Shown: in pieces, positions 55,272 to 63,925 of the stretch
Layout of the letters: every line of letters begins with the position of its first letter
Position numbering within the stretch: the first letter of the stretch is position 1
Source: Halodesulfovibrio marinisediminis DSM 17456
Lineage (GTDB): Bacteria; Desulfobacterota; Desulfovibrionia; Desulfovibrionales; Desulfovibrionaceae
Direction of reading: 5' to 3'
DNA: 64,000 nt
Assembly (NCBI RefSeq): GCF_900129975.1
Contig: NZ_FSRG01000006.1
Location: forward strand, 366,246-430,245
Translations under genes and position numbers: made by a program
Notes under the pieces: generated by a model
What the model was told of the DNA's origin: nothing
Seen by the model: only the letters and a program-made list of their open reading frames with translations
The model's database searches: none

Positions 55272-56000
55272 CTACCTATAGCGCTTGAGAATACTGGCAA
55301 GCCGTCCGTTGAGTTTCATTCTTCTCAACCCTTCATTAATTCTCGGAAGAAGCCACTCATGCTTTTTATTGAGCCGCAACCGAACATCATATGTTTTAAA
55401 AGAGCTTGAAGCAACTAGATCATAGGAGTTTTCACGCATCAAATGACTAAAAATGTTGTACTGCATGACAGTATAATCACAGCGTTTCTTATCGATCATT
55501 TTCAACAATTGCCGCTCAGAAAGAACATACTGCCGATCTTTTTCACCAGCCATTTTCGGAACACTGAACCCAAGGATTGAACAAAACATCCCGTCAGCAG
55601 GAGTACTCCTTGTTATGCCAAGGTTACCGGGCATCGAATGCATTACAAAAACTAATTCCGTTTTCATAAACGGAATGGAATACACAGAATTTTCAACTTC
55701 TGCTTTTTCTTTACGCCATCGCTTTGCAACACCCACTTCAACGTCAATTTTTTCCGCTACCATATACAAGCGAATACGTGCCATGGGCAACGCTTTGTAT
55801 GAAAAATGAATACTGGTTTCTTTTGTCAGCTCATTGAGTAAATCTATATACAGCCCCCGATAGCCTCCGCTATCATCTTTCCAGAAATACGGTGGTCTGT
55901 CGGCACTCATCACCCCCACTATTAGCGATTCTGCCTTTGCACTACCAATGTCCAAACATCCGCACAGCACCATAACAAGACACAGTAAAAAACGTTTCAT
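55272..56000 (-). CDS. SBP_bac_3 family periplasmic solute-binding protein
   Basis: A 242-residue binding protein with a signal peptide (MKRFLLCLVMVLCGCLDIGSAKA). The segment LIVGVMSADRPPYFWKDDSGGYRGLYIDL is the usual start of this family, split here by an insertion-free D-D-S-G-G turn. The start is ATG 56000 with an AGGGGG site; the frame is open to 56027. It is not accompanied by permease or ATPase genes. Position upstream of the hybrid kinase, whose own N-terminal domain is of the same family, suggests a sensing partner more than a transporter part. Confidence 0.85.
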   Translation of the reverse strand: MKRFLLCLVMVLCGCLDIGSAKAESLIVGVMSADRPPYFWKDDSGGYRGLYIDLLNELTKETSIHFSYKALPMARIRLYMVAEKIDVEVGVAKRWRKEKAEVENSVYSIPFMKTELVFVMHSMPGNLGITRSTPADGMFCSILGFSVPKMAGEKDRQYVLSERQLLKMIDKKRCDYTVMQYNIFSHLMRENSYDLVASSSFKTYDVRLRLNKKHEWLLPRINEGLRRMKLNGRLASILKRYR

Positions 56001-56465
56001 TGCGCCCCCTAACACCAGTATGATCACTGAATTTCCAAGCTGAACATCTGATACGCTCTGTCGTAATATTCAGCTATATTAGAAACCCCTTACACAATCC
56101 GTTGTAACGATTTCTGCAGCACTCAAAGGCAATCCATTAACAAACTGTAAGAAAAAATAAGACAACACTCATGTTCTTATAAAACCCCATAATAACTCAT
56201 TGTTATAAAGATTCTTCTGAACAAAACGGAGTTACTTGCACCTTTCATTTCATTTTTTATATTTCAGTACAAAATGTTGTACATAACTTTACTGGATTAT
56301 CAAAGCATTAATCATCAGGAATTGCATAATTTTTTCATAACGACATAACAAGATGCAATTAAACCAATGTACCTTTACAGTATGTAGCCCGCATCAACAT
56401 ATTATACAGATGTTCATTCTTCCCAATTTACTAGGCAGTACAATATGCTTGGTCTATAGTTAGGT
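56001..56465. other. AT-rich intergenic region between divergent genes
   Basis: About 460 bases between the binding protein gene (minus) and the rhomboid gene (plus). The sequence is AT-rich, with no clear gene, hairpin terminator or RNA. It must contain both promoters. Confidence 0.45.
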
Positions 56466-57233
56466 ATGATTCCACTCCATGATTCAATCCCCCGTGTCCA
56501 CACGCCATACATGCTGTACGCAATCACGACAGCCTGTTCCCTTATTTTTGTATTTGAAATGCTCCTTCCGCTACCACAACTAACAGAATTTTTTTATTTA
56601 TATGGTGTTGTTCCCGCGCGTTTTACGAATCCGGAGTGGGCAGCACGCATGCATTTCCCTCCTGATGCAGGCTATGTGTTTCTCACCCACCTCTTCATTC
56701 ATGGCGGATGGATGCATATTCTTATTAACATGTGGTTTCTTTGGATTTTTGGTGACAACATTGAAGACGTTATGGGGCCGACACGTTTTCTAATCTTCTA
56801 CCTTGTATGCGGGGCTGTCGCCACTGGAATCAACATTTTATTCACACCGACAAGCACAATTCCAGTTGTAGGCGCATCAGGTGCTGTTGCCGGCATTATG
56901 GGGGCATATTTCCTGCTTTACCCCCACGCCAGAGTGCTCACGCTCATTCCGGTTATAATTATCCCATTCTTTTTTTACCTTCCGGCGTTGTTCTTCTTAT
57001 TATTATGGGCAGGTATACAAATAGTGCTTGGAATTGCGTCACTAACCGGACATGCCAGCAGCTCTGTTGCATGGTGGGCACACATTGGCGGTTTTTTATG
57101 TGGAATCATTCTCCTGCCATTTTTCCGTAAAAAAAACCGGTGCTACTATTGCAAAATCCCAGAGGGAACCCCACCGGTAAAACCACAGCTTATGACCCCA
57201 AAGCCAAGGGAGTTTCCGCCACCAGAAGAGTGA
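56466..57233 (+). CDS. Rhomboid family intramembrane serine protease
   Basis: A 255-residue membrane protein with six to seven helices. The catalytic serine is Ser138 in VVGASGAVAGIMGAYF and the catalytic His is His206 in WWAHIGGFLCG. The conserved loop HGGWMHILINMWFLWIFGDNIE is also present. It cleaves membrane-embedded substrates. The hydrophilic tail has a C-x2-C pair (RCYYCKIPEG) that may bind metal. It is separated from the sufCB pair by 138 bases. Confidence 0.92.
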   Translation: MIPLHDSIPRVHTPYMLYAITTACSLIFVFEMLLPLPQLTEFFYLYGVVPARFTNPEWAARMHFPPDAGYVFLTHLFIHGGWMHILINMWFLWIFGDNIEDVMGPTRFLIFYLVCGAVATGINILFTPTSTIPVVGASGAVAGIMGAYFLLYPHARVLTLIPVIIIPFFFYLPALFFLLLWAGIQIVLGIASLTGHASSSVAWWAHIGGFLCGIILLPFFRKKNRCYYCKIPEGTPPVKPQLMTPKPREFPPPEE

Positions 57234-57371
57234 TTAGCCACCACTTACCAACCTTTAAGAATTAAGTTGCAGCCCAAAACACGATTGACTTGAGCGCATT
57301 GATACCGCATAACGGGACGTCCAGTTACAATAGACGTGACTGAAAAAGGATCCCGTAAGGACGGTTCTCTC

Positions 57372-58169
57372 ATGCTTGAAATTAAAAACCTTCACGTTAA
57401 CATCGGCGATAAAGAGGTTCTCAAAGGAATTGACCTCGTTATTGAAGACGGTGAAACGTTTATTCTGTTTGGCCCAAATGGCTCCGGTAAAACCACTCTG
57501 CTTATGACCCTTATGGGTTTTGGTAACTACACCGTTACCGAAGGGCAGATTATTTATAAGGGTCAGGACATTACATACGCACCTATGTATGAACGTGCCC
57601 GCCTTGGCATCGGCATGTCCTTCCAGCGCCCTCCTACAATTCACGGTCTCAAAACCAGCCACCTCGTCCGTATGTGCGGTCAGGGACGTGAAGTTGATGT
57701 TGAAGGCCTTGCGAAAAAGGTTAACTTCAGCAACTTCCTTGAGCGTGACATCAACGCAGGCTTCTCCGGCGGCGAAATCAAACGCTCCGAACTGCTTCAG
57801 CTGATGGCGCAACGTCCTGACCTGATCTTGTTTGACGAACCGGAATCCGGCGTTGACCTTGAAAACATGTCCCTCATCGGCAAGACTGCACGTAATCTGC
57901 TTGACGGTCTTGAAGAAGGCTGCACAATGAAAAAGGCAATGCATCGCTCCAACACTTCCGGTCTCATCATTACCCATACCGGTCACATTCTCGAATACGT
58001 GAATGCAGACCGAGGACAAGTAATGTACAACGGCAAGCTGTGCTGCGAAGCAAACCCACGCGACATTCTCGATCATATTTCCAACCACGGTTACCAGGAA
58101 TGTCTGCGTTGTCTTTCCGCTGAAACCGGTGAGATCCTCGACCTTTCCAGCTTTAACGAGGCTTCCTAG
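57372..58169 (+). CDS. sufC: Fe-S cluster assembly ATPase SufC
   Basis: A 265-residue ABC-type ATPase for Fe-S cluster assembly. Walker A is GPNGSGKTTLLMTLM, the signature is FSGGEIKRSELLQLM and Walker B is LILFDEPESGVD, as in SufC. The frame is open from 57336; ATG 57372 begins the family similarity, with AAGGA nearby. It is followed after 2 bases by a SufB/SufD-type gene. No SufD, SufS, SufE or SufU gene is present, which fits the minimal SufCB-like (SMS) type systems described for archaea and some anaerobic bacteria. The upstream region can form a nested CGGGA/TCCCG and ACGTC/GACGT stem. Confidence 0.9.
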   Translation: MLEIKNLHVNIGDKEVLKGIDLVIEDGETFILFGPNGSGKTTLLMTLMGFGNYTVTEGQIIYKGQDITYAPMYERARLGIGMSFQRPPTIHGLKTSHLVRMCGQGREVDVEGLAKKVNFSNFLERDINAGFSGGEIKRSELLQLMAQRPDLILFDEPESGVDLENMSLIGKTARNLLDGLEEGCTMKKAMHRSNTSGLIITHTGHILEYVNADRGQVMYNGKLCCEANPRDILDHISNHGYQECLRCLSAETGEILDLSSFNEAS

Positions 58170-58171
58170 AC

Positions 58172-59332
58172 ATGAAAAAATTAGATCTTTCCCAGTACCG
58201 CGTTGAAGGTGCTACAGAAGCAGCTATTGAAGATTTCAACGGCTTTTCTGCTGAAGATAAAGAACGTCTGTTATTTGCAGGTATTGATGTAGAAAACCCA
58301 AGCGATTCCGGCGCATTCATGCACCTGAACCACTCCGGTGTTCACTGCAAGACCCACCGCGAAGGTCTTGAAGTTATGGACATCAAAGCTGCTCTTGAAA
58401 AATTTGACGGCTTGCCAGACTACTACTGGCAGCTTGTTGATAAAGACAAAGACGAATTTACCAAAGCAGCGCACGACAACCTGCACGGCGGTTACTTTAT
58501 CCGCGCGAAAGCAGGCACAAAAATTACTGAACCTGTTCAGTCTTGTCTGTTCATCGACAAAGCGGGCATCTCCCAGAACGTTCACAACATCGTTGTTGTT
58601 GAAGAAGGCGCAGAGCTTCACATTATCTCCGGTTGCGCCACTGCACACGGTGCTAAGGAATCTGCCCACCTCGGCATTTCCGAGTTCTACGTCCACAAAG
58701 GCGGCAAGCTTACCTTCACCATGATTCACAACTGGAGCGAAGACACAGCCGTACGTCCACGCTCAGCAGGTGTTCTGGAAGAAGACGCTGTATTCCTCAG
58801 CAACTACGTTCTGCTCAAGCCTGTAAAAGACTTACAGATGTACCCAAAACTTACCCTTAAAGGTGAAAACTCTGTTGCACGCTTCAACTCTGTAATCGTT
58901 GCACCAGAAGGTTCCTACATTGACTGCGGTAACCGCATCGAAATGAAGGCACCTAACACCCGCGCAGAAATCATCGCGCGCACTCTCACCACCGGTGGTA
59001 CTATCATCAACCGTGGTTTCATTGGCGCAGAAGCTGTACCTGCTCGCGGTCACCTTGAGTGTAAAGGTCTTATCCTCGGCGGCGGTCGTATTCATGCAAT
59101 TCCTGAACTTGATTCCGATCAGGACGGCGTTGAGCTTTCTCACGAAGCAGCTGTTGGCAAGATCGCTCAGGAAGAAATTGAATACCTCATGGCTCGCGGT
59201 CTTGATGAAGACGAAGCAACTTCCACCATCGTTCGCGGCTTCCTGAACGTAGACATGGAAGGTCTCCCGAAAGAGCTTCAGGATGCTATTGAAAAGCAGA
59301 TTGATGAACTTGATGCAAGTGACGCAATGTAA
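58172..59332 (+). CDS. sufB: Fe-S cluster scaffold of the SufB/SufD family
   Basis: A 386-residue beta-helix protein of the SufBD family. Residues about 110-340 contain the core, with VVVEEGAELHIISGCA and the typical stretch SHEAAVGKIAQEEIEYLMARGLDEDEA near the C-terminus. It should build the cluster together with SufC. Conserved Cys residues occur in SGCATAH, IDCGNRI and LECKGLI. With only sufC next to it, this single protein may replace both SufB and SufD. A terminator follows. Confidence 0.9.
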   Translation: MKKLDLSQYRVEGATEAAIEDFNGFSAEDKERLLFAGIDVENPSDSGAFMHLNHSGVHCKTHREGLEVMDIKAALEKFDGLPDYYWQLVDKDKDEFTKAAHDNLHGGYFIRAKAGTKITEPVQSCLFIDKAGISQNVHNIVVVEEGAELHIISGCATAHGAKESAHLGISEFYVHKGGKLTFTMIHNWSEDTAVRPRSAGVLEEDAVFLSNYVLLKPVKDLQMYPKLTLKGENSVARFNSVIVAPEGSYIDCGNRIEMKAPNTRAEIIARTLTTGGTIINRGFIGAEAVPARGHLECKGLILGGGRIHAIPELDSDQDGVELSHEAAVGKIAQEEIEYLMARGLDEDEATSTIVRGFLNVDMEGLPKELQDAIEKQIDELDASDAM

Positions 59333-59356
59333 CCTGCTCTTTTCATAAAAAAGTAA

Positions 59357-59392
59357 AATCCCTTTGAAGCAGTACTTCAAAGGGATTTTTTT
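59357..59392 (+). terminator. Intrinsic terminator after sufB
   Basis: AAATCCCTTTGAAG and CTTCAAAGGGATTT form a 14-bp stem with a five-base loop, followed by T-rich sequence. Confidence 0.95.
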
Positions 59393-59633
59393 ATATAATA
59401 CAGTACACAAACTAAAATCTATCTCAAAAATAGAATTTTTGTACTGTTGCCTAAACGGCGAAGCTTAATTGGGGGAAGTCTTTCCAATGAAATTCGACCT
59501 TTATATAAGCTGAATATAACGCAGGCACAGTGCAAAAGAACATTTTTAACATCTATACTAGAACGAAACATTTTTGAAACCGTACAGTTGCTCAATCGAT
59601 TAATACATTTCGAAAAGCAACAGGAGATCTATT

Positions 59634-60083
59634 GTGACGAGATTTGTAACCACATTTTTTGCTGTCATCTGCACATACATGCTGTGCTTCAATCTTCCAG
59701 CATACGCAAACGAAGAGTGTATTAACTATGCAAAACCGCTGGCCACCTCTGCACGGCTGTTGGCAAAGTCCATAGCTGCAACAACCGAATCCCTTGTTGC
59801 TATTAACAAACGTGCAAACGACAACGAAATCACCTCTTTCAATGACCTTGTTGAGTCCACTCAAAAACGGTCTGAAGAAATGGTGCGCGATCTCAATGAA
59901 AAACAAGAACGCATCATGGAACGCGCTGAATCCACTACAGACTACACCTTGTGCAAACAGGATATGCAGGATGAACTTGAAGATTTGAAAGAAGCTACAA
60001 AGGAAGCAAAAGACCTGCTGATAGAGCTTAAAGATTCAATCAAGGCCATGCTTGACGAACTCAAAGGAGCATTCTTCGGATAA
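59634..60083 (+). CDS. Secreted coiled-coil protein of unknown function
   Basis: A 149-residue protein starting with GTG after CAGGAG. Residues 1-25 are a signal peptide (ending AYA), and the mature protein is almost entirely helical. The region NEITSFNDLVESTQKRSEEM through KDSIKAMLDELKGAF has the heptad pattern of a coiled coil rich in Glu and Lys. Two Cys lie at 29 and 107. It is likely periplasmic; I recognise no family. The genes on both sides are unrelated to it. Confidence 0.75.
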   Translation: MTRFVTTFFAVICTYMLCFNLPAYANEECINYAKPLATSARLLAKSIAATTESLVAINKRANDNEITSFNDLVESTQKRSEEMVRDLNEKQERIMERAESTTDYTLCKQDMQDELEDLKEATKEAKDLLIELKDSIKAMLDELKGAFFG

Positions 60084-60362
60084 GTAGGCTCTTCACTCAC
60101 GACTATAGGATAAAGGGACTCCCCCCCTAACAACCCAGAAGTTTTTGAACCCTAAATATGTTTCATGTGCGCTGTTAGAAACTGCTAAAAAACAGGTTTC
60201 GGACGGAAAAAACATGCTGCACTTACCCGAGCCGCAATGCTTCCAAAGAAAAATTTAGACTATGCGTTAAGATATGCATCTTATTGAAGGCAATACAGTA
60301 GCGTAGCGAAAAGGCGTGGAAGTCCGTCCGGAACTTTTGAAACAACTGTCACGAACATACCA

Positions 60363-61331
60363 TCAATCAATGGTAAGTACCCTGCGGCCGGCTATCTTAA
60401 CATCCTTCGGCGCAAACTCATTTAACGCCTCTGCAAATGGTGAAACGCTCCCTACGATAGGTTCCAACATCTCTGCATCAAAAAGCGCCGTAATATTCTC
60501 AAGGACATCACTTTTCCCCTGAGACACGTAAAGGTATTTGGATTTTTTTGCAGTAAAGAAAGAAGAAACAATCCCGAGGGGGTCACGCTCTGGGTGGGTT
60601 GTAATGTAAACACCTTTCGATGTAAGGTGCGAGTACATATTTTCAAGAGTCCAAATGCCCGCCACATCGAAGATAACATCAAAGACTTCTTCAGAATGAA
60701 GTATTTCCTCTCGAGTATATTCAATAAAAGACTCTACACCTAAACGCAGCAAGTCGTGTTCATGCCATGAACGCCCCTGCGCTGTTATCTGAGCACCCAG
60801 CAACTTGGCATATTGCACAGCATACATGCCAACACCGCCAGTAGCACCGCTTAATAAAATGCGCTGCCGCTTCTTCAGTCCAGCCAGATTCTGCAACGCC
60901 TGGATGGACGTCATGCATCCTACTGGAATTGTAGCTGCCTGCACGTGGCTAAGCTTAACAGGTTTATAGCTGATCATATGTTCAGATACACAAACAAACT
61001 CTGCATGGGTCACCCCTCCCTTACAGAAATTGGTGTATCCATAAACATCGTCGCCTTCCTTGAAGCGCTCACCACTCGTCACCACTGTACCGGAGAATTC
61101 ATATCCAGTAATTACCCCCCGTGCAGCACGGCGTCTTTTAGAGCGCCAGCCCAACTCTTCCACCGCAAACAATTCCTTGTCACGCCCGCCAATAGTGGTA
61201 GCACGGACGCGTACAAGCACCTCGCCTCTTTCTGGCACAGGTACAGGGCGCTCTTCAAAAGCTATACGCTGCTCATACTCATGTTCGGGGTACAATACCA
61301 ATACAGTCATGATCTGCTGGTGAGATGACAT
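60363..61331 (-). CDS. Zinc-independent MDR family alcohol dehydrogenase/quinone oxidoreductase
   Basis: A 322-residue medium-chain dehydrogenase/reductase. The GroES-like N-terminal domain has GEVLVRVRATTIGGRDKELF and VITGYEFSGTVVTSGERF. The Rossmann part is ILLSGATGGVGMYAVQYAKLLGA for NAD(P)H. The catalytic-zinc ligands of classical alcohol dehydrogenases are not evident, so it belongs with the quinone oxidoreductase-like group. It reduces an unknown carbonyl or quinone. It is divergent to nothing nearby and followed by the NFACT gene on the same strand. Confidence 0.85.
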   Translation of the reverse strand: MSSHQQIMTVLVLYPEHEYEQRIAFEERPVPVPERGEVLVRVRATTIGGRDKELFAVEELGWRSKRRRAARGVITGYEFSGTVVTSGERFKEGDDVYGYTNFCKGGVTHAEFVCVSEHMISYKPVKLSHVQAATIPVGCMTSIQALQNLAGLKKRQRILLSGATGGVGMYAVQYAKLLGAQITAQGRSWHEHDLLRLGVESFIEYTREEILHSEEVFDVIFDVAGIWTLENMYSHLTSKGVYITTHPERDPLGIVSSFFTAKKSKYLYVSQGKSDVLENITALFDAEMLEPIVGSVSPFAEALNEFAPKDVKIAGRRVLTID

Positions 61332-61439
61332 ATGCGAAACGCCTCCTTGTTACACGTTTTCGCACTAAACTCCCTTCAGCTTATCTAACCTTGCAAAGTA
61401 TAAGCAGTATAGTTTCAATTCTTCAACTGAGTAGAAATG

Positions 61440-63038
61440 CTAGATACCCGACTTAAGCGTCTCTTCAAGCTCTGGATTCAGTTTAACCAGTAGCGAGCCT
61501 TCTGCCTCAGCACGCACTTTACCGGCAGCAGCACCTTTAATTTTGCGTACATTTTTTACACGGGCAAACATAACACGCGCCTGCTCATCTTCCCGCTGCC
61601 AGCTTTTTACACCGACAAGAATTGCAGCCTCCTGCAATGTCCGTTCAGGAATTTGCTGATCAGGATAGTCCAGATGCAATACTAAGTGAGCACTCGGTCC
61701 GTCTTCAGCATGGAACCAAAGGTCATAGGACGAAACCCTGTTAAGAATTTCATGGTTTCCCTGCGCGTTACGTCCACGGAGCATTAAAAATCCGTCAGAG
61801 CTTCTGAACCGCTGGATAAATTTATCTTTGGCCTCTCGCTTCTGCTGCCGCTTCAACGCACCGCCAGCAAGCTTCTGCTCAGTTTGCAACTTAGGAACTT
61901 CGCCTTCACCACGCTGTAAACGTGCATATTGCAGCTCAAGCACCTGCCGCCGCTCTGCAAGCATATCCATACCACGCTTACCACGGGTAGCCTGCTTAAA
62001 CAGATGCGTCATATTCTCACGGATTGTCTTACGCGGATCGAGTGTAATTGTGCATTCTTCCCCCGCAACAAGCCCTTCAATCCCATCTGGAACTGTCAGG
62101 GTAATGAAAGGAAGTTTTTGATCAGCATCAATCTGCCACAAACATGCCTGCAACAACTTAGCATGCTGCTGCCCTGCTATCATGCGTTCCAAACGATCTT
62201 TTTCCTGATTCAATCGAGCAAGAGTCTTTTTGGTACGTTTTAAAGCGGCAACAACAGGTTTGGCAGCTGTTGATGCTTCTGCCTGTGCCAGCTCTGCAAA
62301 CAGACGCATTTCACCTACGGCTGTAGCTGCTTCGATAGCAGAAGGAACGGCTTGTTCTTCACGTTTTCCAAAAATTGATTCAGGTAACGTCCAGACATAT
62401 GCTTCAGTGGGCTTTCCGTCCTTAGTATATAGATAGACCTCGCCAAGCTCTTCTAAATCATCCTGAGTAACTACAGTCCCGTATCCGTATTCTAAATCAA
62501 CTAATAGAGCCTGAGCATCCATTGGATCATCATGAATCAAGGCAGAAAGTGCCTTACGAAGAGGTGGTGTCAGTTGTGGATATTTGCTCCACACCTCACT
62601 GCTTGCCAAAACTTGCGGTAAATCCTGAGGCTCACACCATGCAGGCTCGTAACCAGCCCATTCCGGCTCATCTTTTGTAATGAACACACCATTACACAAA
62701 TCGAGCACAAGCCACTTTACAGGGGTAGTTGTGAGCGGAAATGCAATACGTCGGTTGCACCAGTCCACAACGGGAATACCAAGGCGCTTACCAGCGGCAT
62801 GCTTGCGCAGCCACATAGATTTTGCAGAAGGATTGTCCGGATTTACCGGACGCTTGTCGCTGAGAAAAAGGAGGGGAAAACGGCGACCGGCCTGAAGCAG
62901 AAGGTTCTGCTTCCGGCCGGCGCGGTGAATTACTATTGTAGTGGTATCGGGGGCTGGCTCAAAGAACTTTTCAATGCGCGCTCCTCTAAGCTGCACTGCA
63001 AGTTCTACGCATAACCGCCGAAAGAAATGTGCTTCCAT
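61440..63038 (-). CDS. NFACT family RNA-binding protein (RqcH/FbpA-like)
   Basis: A 532-residue protein with an NFACT-N domain (about 1-245), a coiled coil (about 255-395) and an NFACT-R domain (about 410-520, with GFLMLRGRNAQGNHEIL and SYDLWFHAEDGPSAHLVL). The family includes RqcH/Rqc2, which binds stalled 50S subunits and adds C-terminal alanine tails. The DR pair important in RqcH aligns with Asn95-Arg96 (VVDWCNRRIAF), so the acidic residue is changed. A role in rescue of stalled ribosomes is therefore not certain. The DksA-type gene lies 7 bases upstream. Confidence 0.88.
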   Translation of the reverse strand: MEAHFFRRLCVELAVQLRGARIEKFFEPAPDTTTIVIHRAGRKQNLLLQAGRRFPLLFLSDKRPVNPDNPSAKSMWLRKHAAGKRLGIPVVDWCNRRIAFPLTTTPVKWLVLDLCNGVFITKDEPEWAGYEPAWCEPQDLPQVLASSEVWSKYPQLTPPLRKALSALIHDDPMDAQALLVDLEYGYGTVVTQDDLEELGEVYLYTKDGKPTEAYVWTLPESIFGKREEQAVPSAIEAATAVGEMRLFAELAQAEASTAAKPVVAALKRTKKTLARLNQEKDRLERMIAGQQHAKLLQACLWQIDADQKLPFITLTVPDGIEGLVAGEECTITLDPRKTIRENMTHLFKQATRGKRGMDMLAERRQVLELQYARLQRGEGEVPKLQTEQKLAGGALKRQQKREAKDKFIQRFRSSDGFLMLRGRNAQGNHEILNRVSSYDLWFHAEDGPSAHLVLHLDYPDQQIPERTLQEAAILVGVKSWQREDEQARVMFARVKNVRKIKGAAAGKVRAEAEGSLLVKLNPELEETLKSGI

Positions 63039-63044
63039 TGTTTA

Positions 63045-63407
63045 CTAGTCAGCGCGCTGGCGCTCGTCCTCTTCCTGTTTACTTTTGCAATTAATGCACA
63101 GTTTGGTCACAGGACGTGCTTCTAAGCGTGCAACGCCGATGTCTTCGCCACATTCATCACAAATGCCAAAAGAACCTTCGTCAAGACGAGCAATAGCAGA
63201 TCGAATCTTTTTAATAAGCTTACGCTCACGGTCACGAATACGTAAAGTAAACGCACGGTCAGATTCAGCGGTAGCACGGTCTGCAGGATCTGCAAACATT
63301 TCACTGTTATCAGTCAGATCGTCAAGGGTAGCGTCACCTTTCTGCTGAGCTTCTTCGAGCATTTGATTCAGAAGTTGACGGAAGTGATCAAGATCTTTCT
63401 GTTCCAT
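63045..63407 (-). CDS. DksA/TraR C4-type zinc finger protein
   Basis: A 120-residue protein. The N-terminal coiled coil (LDHFRQLLNQMLEEAQQKGD) leads to a C4 zinc finger: CDECGEDIGVARLEARPVTK then LCINCKSKQEEDE. Such proteins bind RNA polymerase through its secondary channel and modulate transcription, as DksA does with ppGpp. The frame is open to 63425, but ATG 63407 follows AGGAGG and fits the family. It lies next to the NFACT gene, 7 bases ahead on the same strand. Confidence 0.9.
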   Translation of the reverse strand: MEQKDLDHFRQLLNQMLEEAQQKGDATLDDLTDNSEMFADPADRATAESDRAFTLRIRDRERKLIKKIRSAIARLDEGSFGICDECGEDIGVARLEARPVTKLCINCKSKQEEDERQRAD

Positions 63408-63425
63408 GTATGTCCTCCTCGGCAT

Positions 63426-63859
63426 CTATCAAACTGAGGCCATTATTCTATAATAGCCAGAACACACTGCAAATAACGCCAAGAATATGGTCGTATGCGC
63501 ATTACCATAAAAGAAGAACAACCCAATAAACTAAAACATATCAAAAAGCAAAGCTCTCGTTGCGAGTTCTAATGCATTTAAAGAAATTGTGTTGTATCCA
63601 ACTAACTGTAGCGCTAGAATGTTAACTTGCCATTATTATTGATCGAACAAGCTGCATGTCTAACTTAATAATAAATACCATAAAACAAAGTCATACAGCT
63701 CCCCCCTATCACTTGTATGATTACGTGTATTTATGCGAGCCGCACACTTAAATTCACCACCGCAAACTCACCACACTCATTAGATTAGAGTGCCCACCAA
63801 ATTTTCAAAACCATTCAATGGCGTTTTACAGAAAAATAGAAAAAAATTATCTTTTTTGC
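63426..63859. other. AT-rich intergenic region, no gene seen
   Basis: About 430 bases between the DksA-type gene (minus) and the tRNA promoter (plus). I see no open frame with a ribosome site and no clear RNA or repeat. Confidence 0.45.
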
Positions 63860-63888
63860 TTGACCGGGTGATGACCTCTGCGTATACA
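63860..63888 (+). promoter_or_regulatory. Sigma70-type promoter of tRNA-Gly
   Basis: TTGACC (63860-63865) and TATACA (63883-63888) are 17 bases apart. The GC-rich CCTCCCCC just after the -10 box resembles a discriminator of stable-RNA promoters. Confidence 0.8.
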
Positions 63889-63925
63889 CCTCCCCCGTTG
63901 GGACGAACAAGTCCTCACGCAACGA

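Noticed and set aside
57255..58088. Open frame on the minus strand opposite sufC
   Set aside because: It is a shadow of sufC, with no recognisable motif.
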